Shown here: piece after piece, positions 1 to 7,196 of the stretch
Layout: every line of letters begins with the position of its first letter
Numbering within the stretch: position 1 is the stretch's first letter
NCBI GenBank assembly: GCA_018671205.1
Contig: JABHIC010000007.1
Location: forward strand, 1 to 13,713
DNA from: Gammaproteobacteria bacterium
GTDB taxonomy: Bacteria > Pseudomonadota > Gammaproteobacteria > GCF-002020875
DNA length: 13,713 bases
Direction of reading: 5' to 3'
Notes under the pieces: generated by a model
Told to the model about the DNA's origin: nothing
The model's input: the letters and a program-made list of their open reading frames with translations, nothing else
Databases searched by the model: none
Translations under genes and position numbers: made by a program

Positions 1-1
1 C

Positions 2-394
2 GTCCAGCAGGAGGTGCTTTATAATAGTACCCGACGCCTTGCCCCTCAGGTGGTAATGGGTGGCTTTAGTCCGGCACTGTTGGATGTAACCGATAGTTCG
101 TTTGATGTGCTGGCTGTTGTACGACAAGGGGTGTTGCCAATATCCGATGTGAGTCTGAACCAAAACCAGGGCGGCTTTTCGATGCTGATGGAGGCGGCGG
201 GTAGCCTCTCAAATGGGGATGACCTTTATCGAATGACCTACACCTATCCACGCGGAGCATTTGCATTGGGTACAGTGATCGATACGGTATGGGGAAACCA
301 GCCAGGCCAGTTTAATATCCAGGCAGTCGATCAGGGACAGCAACGTACCCATGCCTTTCCCGATATCGAGTTTGGAAGTTATCCCGCTCAATAA
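2..394 (+). CDS. Unrecognised protein, 3' part only (cut by left edge)
   Basis: The frame is open from base 2, so the gene begins left of the window. The GTG at 14 is only an internal in-frame codon and should not be taken as the start. About 130 residues are visible up to TAA at 392-394. No membrane segment, cysteine motif or known catalytic signature is visible. The segment is rich in G, Q, S and aromatic residues, with stretches such as GGFSMLMEAAG and DTVWGNQPGQFNI, which looks like a beta-rich exported or surface domain. That is an impression only and I do not recognise the family. A 198-bp gap separates it from the next gene, so it is probably a separate transcription unit. Confidence 0.6.
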   Translation, partial: VQQEVLYNSTRRLAPQVVMGGFSPALLDVTDSSFDVLAVVRQGVLPISDVSLNQNQGGFSMLMEAAGSLSNGDDLYRMTYTYPRGAFALGTVIDTVWGNQPGQFNIQAVDQGQQRTHAFPDIEFGSYPAQ

Positions 395-592
395 AGATGA
401 CCACGTGATTTGTGAATTGACCATGCACATTAATCTCTTACACCTCTTTTTTGCGCCCAACCTAGGAGACTAGGATTAAGTCTGTACGGATTGAATCGCG
501 CTTATAGCGCTCACGGGCACCTCTAAAAAGTACATTTTTAGAGGTGCCCGTATGGTTAGCCTATTACAGAGCGCTTGTCTTAACACCACATC
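395..592. other. Intergenic gap between partial gene and TauE-like gene
   Basis: This 198-bp stretch has no convincing ORF. It holds a small inverted repeat (GCGCT at 498-502 against AGCGC at 506-510) and then the large perfect palindrome listed separately. I see no clear sigma70 promoter. No purine-rich ribosome-binding site precedes the ATG at 593, so the downstream gene may be weakly translated or start elsewhere. Confidence 0.5.
514..550. repeat. Perfect palindrome, 16-bp arms, 5-nt loop
   Basis: The left arm cgggcacctctaaaaa (514-529) is the exact reverse complement of tttttagaggtgcccg (535-550), with loop gtaca. It is not a textbook intrinsic terminator: the GC-rich half lies at the base, the A5/T5 half is next to the loop, and the 3' flank (tatggtt) is not a U run. 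It could still end transcription in both directions, act as a protein-binding palindrome, or be two abutting termini of an insertion sequence or MITE. No target-site duplication is obvious in the flanks. Confidence 0.8.
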
Positions 593-1279
593 ATGTCTAT
601 TGAACCCCTCTACCTCTCTGCCTTTATCATGGGGCTGCTCGGTACCACCCACTGTGCGGGGATGTGTGGTGGAATTGTCTCTGCTCTCTCGCTGGGTATC
701 CCCGCTTCTCAGCGTAGTAGCCGCCGATCATTGATCCCTTTTCTGCTCGCCTATAATGGGGGGCGGATTCTGAGTTATGCCCTGGCCGGACTGTTAGTGG
801 CCTCACTGGGGGGGGTGCTTGGCTCACTGGGGGAGGGGATGGTGATCCGCACGCTCTTTGGATTGTTATCTTCTATCCTTATGATCTTGCTTGGGTTCTA
901 TCTGATCGGATGGTGGCGTCGGGCCATTCTGCTGTTGGAGCAGGCGGGGGGCAGAGTCTGGCGCAATATTGAGCCTTATGCTCAGCGTTTTATCCCCATT
1001 CGCTCACTCTCACAGGCCGGGATGGCGGGAATTCTCTGGGGGTGGCTCCCCTGTGGTCTGGTATATACCGCACTGACCTGGACCCTCACCAGCGAGAGCC
1101 CGCTTGAGGGGGCACTGTTGATGGTCAGTTTTGGTTTAGGTACCCTACCGGCCCTGCTTGGACTGGGGTATTTCTCCTCCGCACTGGTGGCTCATCTACA
1201 AAAACAGTGGCTGCGTACCACTACAGGTATAATGGTGGCCGGTTTTGGTCTCTATCAACTATGGCTGCTTGATCTATGA
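593..1279 (+). CDS. TauE/SafE (DsbD_2-like) six-helix membrane protein
   Basis: The 228-residue product is an inner-membrane protein with about six hydrophobic segments (roughly 5-30, 47-75, 84-107, 141-165, 172-195 and 207-226). The signature HCAGMCGG is at residues 20-27 and a second conserved proline-cysteine, LPCGL, has C154. This arrangement matches the family annotated as sulfite exporter TauE/SafE or UreH/DsbD_2-like transmembrane domain. Members often sit near cbb3 oxidase and copper-handling genes and are thought to move metal or reducing equivalents across the membrane. No cco genes are visible here, so the substrate is unknown. The start is the ATG at 593 by length and the signature position, although no Shine-Dalgarno sequence is seen. 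It is the first complete gene of the plus-strand run, and its TGA overlaps the ATG of a possible small ORF. Confidence 0.85.
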   Translation: MSIEPLYLSAFIMGLLGTTHCAGMCGGIVSALSLGIPASQRSSRRSLIPFLLAYNGGRILSYALAGLLVASLGGVLGSLGEGMVIRTLFGLLSSILMILLGFYLIGWWRRAILLLEQAGGRVWRNIEPYAQRFIPIRSLSQAGMAGILWGWLPCGLVYTALTWTLTSESPLEGALLMVSFGLGTLPALLGLGYFSSALVAHLQKQWLRTTTGIMVAGFGLYQLWLLDL

Positions 1280-1386
1280 ATAGTTTCATAAGTTCCTTCA
1301 TAGCGATTCCGGGGCCGTTGATAGCCAGGGAGGGCTATCGTCGAGCGCAGTTGGATGTTTTGCAGCGTGTCCTGGAAACGCTATGA
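1276..1386 (+). CDS. Possible 36-residue small ORF coupled to the TauE-like gene
   Basis: ATG at 1276-1278 overlaps the upstream stop in the form ATGA, and the frame runs to TGA at 1384-1386. The product has a short hydrophobic N-terminus (NSFISSFIAIPGPLIA) followed by a charged amphipathic helix-like tail (AREGYRRAQLDVLQRVLETL). It has no ribosome-binding site of its own, so expression would depend on translational coupling. Both ends lie inside the hairpin arms at 1283-1401, so ribosomes reading it would melt that structure. It could be a real small membrane peptide, a leader ORF controlling the gene at 1412, or chance. I do not recognise a family. Confidence 0.35.
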   Translation: MNSFISSFIAIPGPLIAREGYRRAQLDVLQRVLETL

Positions 1387-1401
1387 AGGAATTTATGAGA
1401 C
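1283..1401 (+). other. Long structured element: 23-bp arms plus 9-bp inner stem, branched centre
   Basis: Bases 1283-1305 pair with 1379-1401 over 23 positions: 21 Watson-Crick pairs and two G-U (1292/1392 and 1285/1399). The central 13 are perfect (ttccttcatagcg against cgctatgaaggaa). After one A-A mismatch, 1307-1315 pair with 1369-1377 (nine pairs, two G-U). The centre holds a 7-bp hairpin, gatagcc 1320-1326 with ggctatc 1333-1339, and a weaker stem around 1345-1351 with 1362-1368. The result resembles a three-way junction. All four wobble pairs are G-U only in plus-strand RNA. It sits between the TauE-like gene and the gene at 1412, and could be a cis-regulatory RNA, a processing site or a degenerate MITE. 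Confidence 0.6.
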
Positions 1402-1411
1402 GCTTAATACT

Positions 1412-1942
1412 ATGAAATTTATTATTGATGAGGCTCAACTCCGGGCCAGCAAGACGCCCCATGAGATTTTTCTCACTAACCTGATTGTTAACCACATTCT
1501 CTATTTTATCGCTACGCTTGGGGTTTTCAAATCACTGCCCCAACTGGTTGCGGCCACGCCGCTGATTTCGATGCTCTCTCTCGGTTACATCCTTTTTAGA
1601 GGCCGGCAGTCGGCCACCAGAGATCCCTGGTTTGTGCAGTGTCACTGGCAGGTGGCGATGAAGCGGAGCCGTCTCTTACTGATGATGCTGGCGGGACTCA
1701 TCCTGCTCCTGTCAACTCTCTATGCCATCCACATCTATGGGGAGGTGGCCTTTTCACAGGTTTTTCCACTGGCGGCGGTGGTGGCGATTCCAATGATGGT
1801 GACGATTCTTGCCCTGATCATTATGGAGTCAGAGGCGCTCCACTTCGCCCGCAGCGGGCAGCTCCCCCGGTCGATCGTTGAAAAATACCCTGCTCCAGCA
1901 GATGTAGAGATGGTTGAGGAAGATGAGGAGGGGCATCCGTGA
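1412..1942 (+). CDS. Unrecognised four-helix membrane protein
   Basis: The product is 176 residues with four predicted membrane segments at about 22-39, 44-61, 87-106 and 118-138. A basic, aromatic loop (containing DPWFVQCHWQVAMKRSR) lies between helices 2 and 3, and the tail is acidic (EMVEEDEEG). I do not recognise the family. The start at 1412 is chosen because the preceding in-frame ATG at 1355 would extend into the hairpin centre and adds a segment unlike a membrane-protein N-terminus. Neither start has a good ribosome-binding site. A 6-codon minicistron (ATG 1395 after aagga, TGA 1413-1415) overlaps this ATG and might deliver ribosomes. Its TGA overlaps the next gene as TGATG, so the two are coupled and may act together. 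Confidence 0.75.
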   Translation: MKFIIDEAQLRASKTPHEIFLTNLIVNHILYFIATLGVFKSLPQLVAATPLISMLSLGYILFRGRQSATRDPWFVQCHWQVAMKRSRLLLMMLAGLILLLSTLYAIHIYGEVAFSQVFPLAAVVAIPMMVTILALIIMESEALHFARSGQLPRSIVEKYPAPADVEMVEEDEEGHP

Positions 1943-2625
1943 TGAGGCGCACGGGTCTGCTTGCGGTTCTGCTCTTTACCGCCACACTGTTTCTGCTGGC
2001 TGGGCTGCTTCCGGAAGAGAAAACGGTCCCGCTCACCCATACCCCCTGGGAGGTGATGCTCAATGCCGAGGGGGATAGTCAACTGCTCGGCATTACCCTG
2101 GGGAAGAGCCGACTCAGTGAGGCACAGCTGATCTGGAGAGAGCAGGCAGAGATCACCCTGTTTCTGCCCAGAGAAGCCCCCGCAAAGGTTGAGGCCTATT
2201 TTCAGCAGATTAATCTGGGGGGGATTCGGGCCAGTCTGGTTACTGAGGTGCAGGTTGAGGAGCTGCGGTTGCAGCAGATCATCGATCAGGGGGCACGGAT
2301 CTCAACCCAGGGGGACGGGAGCCGGAAAATTACCCTGGATGGTGAGGGGGTAACCATTGTTGAAGAGAGCCCTATTGTCAGCCTCACCTACCTGCCCCGG
2401 AGTAACCTCTCTACAGAGACCCTTCAGAACCGTTTTGGCCCTCCCGCCGAAACACTCTTGATGGCAACCGGTACGGAACACTGGCTCTACCCCCGGATAG
2501 GTCTGGATATTGCCATCTCCGGGCAGGGGAGAGAGGTTTTCCAGTTTGTTCCTCCCCACCAGTTTGATCGATTGCGAATACCGCTACAGAGTGAGGGGAG
2601 AGAGGGTGATGCGCCGGAGTCGTGA
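1942..2625 (+). CDS. Unrecognised exported or membrane-anchored periplasmic protein
   Basis: The product has 227 residues. An N-terminal hydrophobic segment (about residues 5-23, after MRRTG) acts as signal peptide or anchor. No lipobox cysteine is present. The rest is soluble, with alternating beta-like stretches, a central Gln/Glu-rich helix (EVQVEELRLQQIIDQ) and no obvious catalytic motif. ATG 1942 is preferred over the GTG at 1939: it follows a strong ribosome-binding stretch (gaggagggg) and forms a TGATG overlap with the upstream stop. The coupling suggests that it works with the four-helix protein before it, perhaps as its periplasmic partner. Function unknown. Confidence 0.75.
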   Translation: MRRTGLLAVLLFTATLFLLAGLLPEEKTVPLTHTPWEVMLNAEGDSQLLGITLGKSRLSEAQLIWREQAEITLFLPREAPAKVEAYFQQINLGGIRASLVTEVQVEELRLQQIIDQGARISTQGDGSRKITLDGEGVTIVEESPIVSLTYLPRSNLSTETLQNRFGPPAETLLMATGTEHWLYPRIGLDIAISGQGREVFQFVPPHQFDRLRIPLQSEGREGDAPES

Positions 2626-3262
2626 GTGCCAGAGGATCTCTCTGCCAGAAAGAGCCGCTGTTGTTGCTCTTCTGTTGAGCGCCCCCTTATGGCTCAATGG
2701 TTGTGGTCAGCGCGCGACCATACCGGTCGTAGAGAACTCTAGCCATAGTGAACAGCGCCACACCTATGCTCTACGGCGAACGCATCAGCCTGTTACAGCG
2801 GTCACCCTGGAGAGACCGAGACCAAAGCATAATGTTAAATCTAAAACCAAAACCAAAGCCATAGCCAAATCTGAAAAGAGAGCCAAAGCTCTGGTAACGG
2901 CTCGCAGCGCATCATCACGGAGAAGAGTAGCCGTCGCCCCGGAGTTTTATCCATCGCCATCTACCGGGAGTGATCCCTTACTGGGGTTACTGAACAAGAT
3001 TGAACAGGCACTACAGCGTGGAGAGTATGAGCGCGCAGAGGGGCTGTTGGAGCGTGCGCTACGGATTGATTCACAACGTGCTGGACTCTGGCATGATCTG
3101 GCTCAGGTGCGTTACCACCAATCCTCTTACCGGGAGGCCGTCACTCTGGCACGTCGCTCCAATACCCTGGCGGTAGCGGGCTCAGTTTTGAGCGAGGAGA
3201 ACCACTCTCTGATTGAACGAGCCAGAGCGGCAGAGGATAAGCAACGCAGGGCGAGATACTAG
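2609..3262 (+). CDS. TPR-containing lipoprotein
   Basis: The product is 217 residues. The start is placed at ATG 2609, 17 bases inside the end of the previous gene, because it follows a purine-rich ribosome-binding stretch (gaggggagagaggg) and puts a basic-hydrophobic signal directly before LWLNGC, a lipobox-like site with C32 (Asn before the Gly is less usual). A lysine/arginine-rich low-complexity linker spans about 73-106. The C-terminal 120-190 region contains at least one and probably two TPR-like helix pairs (IEQALQRGEYERAEGLLERA, then WHDLAQVRYHQSSYREAVTL). It is likely a membrane-tethered periplasmic adaptor for protein contacts. It lies five bases before the helicase gene. Partner unknown. 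Confidence 0.75.
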   Translation: MRRSRECQRISLPERAAVVALLLSAPLWLNGCGQRATIPVVENSSHSEQRHTYALRRTHQPVTAVTLERPRPKHNVKSKTKTKAIAKSEKRAKALVTARSASSRRRVAVAPEFYPSPSTGSDPLLGLLNKIEQALQRGEYERAEGLLERALRIDSQRAGLWHDLAQVRYHQSSYREAVTLARRSNTLAVAGSVLSEENHSLIERARAAEDKQRRARY

Positions 3263-3267
3263 GCATA

Positions 3268-5214
3268 ATGGTAGAGACGAACAGCTCTTTGCAGCAGCGC
3301 CCCTCTGAGATATTGGGGGGGGAGGGGCTGTTTGCCGCCTCCATTGAGGGGTTCAGGCCCCGCATACCACAGATGGAGATGGCTGATGCGGTAGCCAAAG
3401 CCATTGAGCAGCGTTCCATTCTGGTCGCCGAGGCGGGTACCGGAACCGGTAAGACCTACGCCTACTTAGTACCGGCGCTGCTCTCTGGGGAACGTGTGGT
3501 GATTTCGACCGGTACTAAAAATTTACAGGATCAGCTCTACCATCGTGATCTGCCTGCAGTGCGAAAACTGTTGAAGCTGAGTGGGGTGGTGGCGCTGCTG
3601 AAGGGGCGCTCCAACTACCTCTGTCTACACCGGTTGACACTCACCGAGGATCAGGGGCGTTTCTATTCGCGCAGGGAGAGTACCCGCTTTGTGAAGATCC
3701 GTCGTTGGGCCAGTGAGACCACCCACGGAGACATTGCCGAGATGAGCGGGGTAGAGGAGAGTGATCCGCTCTGGCCACGGGTCACCTCAACGGCAGATAA
3801 CTGTCTGGGGCAGGAGTGTCCGGAGTGGGAGAACTGCCATGTGGTCAATGCGCGTCGTCGGGCACAGGAGGCTGATCTGGTGGTGGTCAACCACCACCTC
3901 TTCTTTGCCGATATGGCACTGAAAGAGGAGGGGTTTGGTGAGCTTCTGCCGGGTGCCAATGCGGTGATCTTTGATGAGGCACACCAGTTGGCTGAGACCG
4001 CCACCAGCTTCTTTGGTGAGCGTATCAGCCATCGTCAGTTACAGGAGTGGGCAGAGGATACGATTGCAGAGCATCTCACCGACGCTCCTGATCACAAGCC
4101 GCTTCAGCAGGGGGTAGATCAACTGCTGAAGGCGGTCGCAGACTTTCGTCTGGCACTGGATGGCCCCCTGGGACGCTACCCCTGGCGAGAGGTTTCCGAA
4201 AAGTCTGCGTTGAAAGAGGCCATTGAGCGGCTGAGGGTGAACATTGAGGCGCTTACCCTAGCACTGAAAGCGGTTGCCGAGCGGGGTAAGGGGCTGGAGG
4301 GGTGTGCCGTACGTGGAACGGAGTTGCTGGACCGTTTCCAGCGTCTGACCGGGGTCGCTCCCGAAGGGCAAATCCACTGGTTTGATCTGCATAAGAGTGG
4401 CTTTTCCATCCACCACACCCCGTTGGAGATTCGGGAGACCTTTCAGAGTGCGATGGAGGGGCGTAACTGTGGCTGGATCTTCACCTCAGCCACCCTGACG
4501 GTAGGTGAGCGTTTCGACCATTTTCTGCGTGAGTTTGGGATTGAGACGGCAGAGACGGCTCACTGGGAGAGTCCGTTCGATTTTCAGCAGCAGGCACTCT
4601 TCTTTCACCCCAAGGGGCTGCCCCAGCCCAGTGCCCCCAATTTTGGTGAGGCGATGATGAGACAGATGGTACCGGTTATTGAGGCGAGTCAGGGGCGTAC
4701 CTTTCTGCTCTTTACCAGCCATAAGGCACTTCGCGGTGCTGCTCAGTTCCTGCGTGAACAGGGGGTGGAATTTCCTCTACTGGTTCAGGGAGAGTCGCCC
4801 AGAAGTCAGCTGCTGGAGCGTTTCCGCAGACTGGGAAATGCGGTTCTGCTTGGGGCCTCCAGCTTCTGGGAGGGGGTGGATGTGCGTGGAGAGGCACTCT
4901 CCTGTGTGATTATCGATAAATTCCCCTTTGCCTCACCGGGAGACCCGGTATTGCAGGCGAGAATTCAGGCGCTGAATAGTGCAGGGCGTAACGCCTTTAT
5001 GGAGCTTCAGTTGCCACGGGCGGTGATTGCATTACGTCAGGGGGCGGGTCGGTTGATTCGTGATGTGGAGGATCGCGGGGTGTTTGTGGTCTGTGACCCC
5101 AGATTATTGAAAAAGCAGTATGGGCACACCTTCCTCAATAGTCTGCCTGACATGGCGCGTACTCGTGAAATTGAGCAGGTGCAGCAATTTTTTGCCCCTC
5201 CGGGAGGTGGTTAG
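3268..5214 (+). CDS. yoaA: ATP-dependent iron-sulfur DNA helicase, YoaA/DinG family
   Basis: The 648-residue product is a superfamily 2, XPD-like helicase acting in the cytoplasm on damaged or stalled DNA. Visible motifs: Q-type PRIPQ at about 31-35, Walker A AEAGTGTGKT at 54-63, four iron-sulfur cluster cysteines C119, C179, C184 and C190 (CLGQECPEWENC), Walker B DEAH at 236-239, motif III TSATLT near 406-411, motif V-like SSFWEGVDVRG, and motif VI QGAGRLIR at 591-598. The length is close to E. coli YoaA (about 636). The exonuclease domain found in some DinG proteins is absent. The neighbour tsaB supports YoaA rather than DinG. In E. coli YoaA works with the polymerase III chi subunit (HolC). 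The ribosome-binding site is weak, so translation is probably coupled to the TPR gene. Confidence 0.93.
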   Translation: MVETNSSLQQRPSEILGGEGLFAASIEGFRPRIPQMEMADAVAKAIEQRSILVAEAGTGTGKTYAYLVPALLSGERVVISTGTKNLQDQLYHRDLPAVRKLLKLSGVVALLKGRSNYLCLHRLTLTEDQGRFYSRRESTRFVKIRRWASETTHGDIAEMSGVEESDPLWPRVTSTADNCLGQECPEWENCHVVNARRRAQEADLVVVNHHLFFADMALKEEGFGELLPGANAVIFDEAHQLAETATSFFGERISHRQLQEWAEDTIAEHLTDAPDHKPLQQGVDQLLKAVADFRLALDGPLGRYPWREVSEKSALKEAIERLRVNIEALTLALKAVAERGKGLEGCAVRGTELLDRFQRLTGVAPEGQIHWFDLHKSGFSIHHTPLEIRETFQSAMEGRNCGWIFTSATLTVGERFDHFLREFGIETAETAHWESPFDFQQQALFFHPKGLPQPSAPNFGEAMMRQMVPVIEASQGRTFLLFTSHKALRGAAQFLREQGVEFPLLVQGESPRSQLLERFRRLGNAVLLGASSFWEGVDVRGEALSCVIIDKFPFASPGDPVLQARIQALNSAGRNAFMELQLPRAVIALRQGAGRLIRDVEDRGVFVVCDPRLLKKQYGHTFLNSLPDMARTREIEQVQQFFAPPGGG

Positions 5215-5904
5215 ATGGCTGAAAGTGGACGAATTCTGGCGCTTGATACGGTGACAGAGGGCTGCTCTGCGGCGCTGTTAGTGGGGGGTGTGTTGAGTGA
5301 AAAGTTTGAGCATACCCCCAGGGGCCACACCCAACACATTCTGCCGATGGTGGATCAGCTGTTGGTGGAGGCGGGCTGTTCTCTACAGCAGCTGGATGCG
5401 ATTGCCTTTGATCGGGGGCCGGGGAGCTTTACCGGTCTGCGCATTACCGCCGGGGTGGTACAGGGGCTCGCTTATGGGGCAGATCTTCCGGTAATCCCTG
5501 TCTCCTCATTGGCGACTCTGGCACTAGGTCACTTTCGGGCTCACCAGCAGAGGAATATCCTTGTCGCGATGGATGCCAGAATGGGGGAGGTCTACTGGGG
5601 CTGCTATCAGATCAATGCCAGCGGGGTTCCGCAGTTACAGGGGGAGGAGTTGGTCATCTCTCCTGATGCGCTGGTTCAGCCCGCAGGGGAGTGGGTGGGG
5701 ATCGGTAGTGGCTGGAGGGAGTATGGGGAGGTGTTGGGACAGCAGCGGGATGATCCGTTAGTGAACAGGGATGGAGAGGCAGTTCCCCATGCGGCTGATG
5801 TAGCCCTGTTGGGGGAGATCGCTTTTCAGCAGGGGGCGCTACTCAGTGCTGCCGAGGCACAGCCACTCTATCTGAGAAATCAGGTGGTTCAGACGCAGCG
5901 CTGA
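5215..5904 (+). CDS. tsaB: tRNA t6A threonylcarbamoyladenosine complex subunit TsaB
   Basis: The 229-residue ASKHA-fold protein is the dimerisation partner of TsaD. With TsaE it supports transfer of threonylcarbamoyl to A37 of ANN-decoding tRNAs in the cytoplasm. The N-terminal strand ILALDT (7-12) and the family signature GPGSFTGLRI (68-77) are intact, followed by the typical QGLAYG helix and VDAR-like AMDARMGEVYW. TsaB itself has no full ATPase site, as is usual. It starts directly after the helicase TAG with a good ribosome-binding site (gggaggtgg), so it is the last gene of the operon. It ends two bases from a convergent gene with no visible terminator. Confidence 0.95.
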   Translation: MAESGRILALDTVTEGCSAALLVGGVLSEKFEHTPRGHTQHILPMVDQLLVEAGCSLQQLDAIAFDRGPGSFTGLRITAGVVQGLAYGADLPVIPVSSLATLALGHFRAHQQRNILVAMDARMGEVYWGCYQINASGVPQLQGEELVISPDALVQPAGEWVGIGSGWREYGEVLGQQRDDPLVNRDGEAVPHAADVALLGEIAFQQGALLSAAEAQPLYLRNQVVQTQR

Positions 5905-5906
5905 GT

Positions 5907-7082
5907 TTACCCTTCCGGTGCCATGAGTTGAGCCTTGATGGTCGCCAGCCGCTGTTGTGCCGAACTAAAGTCCAGCTTCTCGATATCATAGGAGAGTAGG
6001 GTCACCGTAGCCGGATTCAGCCGCTGCTCAAGGGCGTGTTGAATCTGCTGGTAGTGTGTTTGGGCACTCATATCAAAAGTTTGGAGCAGTTGATTCAGCT
6101 TTTCGATGGCACCCTGTAGTTCATGGTCCGGGAGAATGGTCTGGGGGCTCGAACCATGAGCGGCATGGTCGAGTGATTTGAGTTGCTGGATAGCCCGTTG
6201 TACCTCGTCTAGGCGCGCCTCAATGGCACGCATGGCCGCTCTCAGGGTACTCTTGTCCATCTCGCTGCTCGCGCTGATCTGCTGCTCTAACTGTAGTGCC
6301 TCAGCCGCCAGTGCATTGGCCGAGATGTTAGCAGCCGACCCTTTCAGAGTGTGAATCTGTTGTTTAAGGGCAGGGAGATCATCCTTGTTCAGGGTGTCGA
6401 TGAGGGTCTGTATAAAATTCTGGTTATCATGGTTGAAGTGGTCAAGAATTTTCAGGTAGAACGCTTGATTACCCATGATTCGATGAACCCCCTCACTTAC
6501 CTCCAGCCCTGGCAGGCTCTCTGGCCAGTCGGATGAGAGGGGCTCTACCTTCTTCTCCGTAGCTGGTTTATTGGTTGTCTCAATGGGGGCTTGCCTTTTC
6601 CATGCAGAGATTTCCTGGTAGAGCGCATTGATATGGATGGGTTTGGGGATGTACCCATTCATCCCGGCATCCTCTGCCCGTTTCTCATCTTCTGGCAGTA
6701 TATTGGCGCTCATTGCGAGAATGGGCAGCTCCGTGGCAAGAAAATGTTTACGGATCTGTCGGGTTGTCTCATATCCATCTATCCGGGGGATCTGGATATC
6801 CATTAGGATGAGATCAAAGTGGTTCTCTGTCGTGAGATCAATCGCTTCCTGACCATTGTTGGCGACCGTTACCTCAATCCCCACGTTCTTCAGCACCTCC
6901 CGAGCCATCAGTTGGCTGGCCCGGTCGTCCTCAACCAGAAGGATATGCATCCCCTGTAGTGAGGCGATCTCTGCAGCTTGGGGCTCCAGTGGCGTAGTGG
7001 TTCTCTTGTCGCGACCCAGCCAACGGTTGAGGGTAGTGAGCAGGGTAGATGGCTGAAGGGGGCGGGTTGTGGTCGGAGGCAT
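5907..7082 (-). CDS. Stand-alone receiver-Hpt phosphorelay protein
   Basis: The 391-residue product has a flexible Thr/Pro-rich N-terminus (about 1-45) and a receiver domain (about 46-165) with acidic VEDD, phospho-acceptor D95 in LILMDIQIP and conserved Lys in IPKPI. An Hpt domain follows at about 215-300 with phosphorylatable H244 in IHTLKGSAAN. The C-terminal tail (about 315-391) is helical and resembles the tail often found after Hpt in hybrid kinases. No HisKA or ATPase is present, so it must be fed by another kinase, most likely the divergent hybrid kinase. The frame is open to 7418, but the longer version would cover the promoter and the start of the opposing gene. ATG 7082 is the last one before the receiver N-linker, although it lacks a clear ribosome-binding site. 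Confidence 0.85.
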   Translation of the reverse strand: MPPTTTRPLQPSTLLTTLNRWLGRDKRTTTPLEPQAAEIASLQGMHILLVEDDRASQLMAREVLKNVGIEVTVANNGQEAIDLTTENHFDLILMDIQIPRIDGYETTRQIRKHFLATELPILAMSANILPEDEKRAEDAGMNGYIPKPIHINALYQEISAWKRQAPIETTNKPATEKKVEPLSSDWPESLPGLEVSEGVHRIMGNQAFYLKILDHFNHDNQNFIQTLIDTLNKDDLPALKQQIHTLKGSAANISANALAAEALQLEQQISASSEMDKSTLRAAMRAIEARLDEVQRAIQQLKSLDHAAHGSSPQTILPDHELQGAIEKLNQLLQTFDMSAQTHYQQIQHALEQRLNPATVTLLSYDIEKLDFSSAQQRLATIKAQLMAPEG

Positions 7083-7139
7083 GGTGGTAGACTTTAATAC
7101 AGAATTTGATCTCAGGTGATGGATAAAGATGTAGTCTGT

Positions 7140-7168
7140 AGAATAAGCGCTTGAGCAGCTACTGTAAA
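7140..7168 (-). promoter_or_regulatory. Candidate sigma70 promoter for the receiver-Hpt gene
   Basis: Read on the minus strand, TTTACA (7168-7163) and TATTCT (7145-7140) are separated by exactly 17 bases. They match the -35 and -10 consensus at five of six and four of six positions. Transcription would begin near 7133 and leave a leader of about 50 nt before ATG 7082. This also supports the short start of that gene. I see no equally good promoter for the plus-strand kinase in the same 214-bp spacer. Confidence 0.45.
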
Positions 7169-7181
7169 TACCTGAATATAT

Positions 7182-7196
7182 TTGAGCTGAACTCAA
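7182..7196. promoter_or_regulatory. Small palindrome in divergent spacer, possible operator
   Basis: TTGAG (7182-7186) and CTCAA (7192-7196) form an inverted repeat around ctgaa. A partial copy, TTGAGC, lies 31 bases away at 7151-7156. The palindrome is about 14 bp upstream of the -35 box of the minus-strand promoter, a usual place for an activator site. The LuxR-type regulator encoded at 9993 is the natural candidate to bind, but this is inference and such short repeats also occur by chance. Confidence 0.25.

Noticed and set aside
514..550. Standard Rho-independent terminator
   Set aside because: There is no U tract after the stem, and the AT part is at the loop end.
1355..1411. Upstream start for the four-helix membrane protein
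   Set aside because: It overlaps the centre and right arm of the hairpin, has no ribosome-binding site, and the added residues do not resemble a signal or membrane segment. Not fully excluded.
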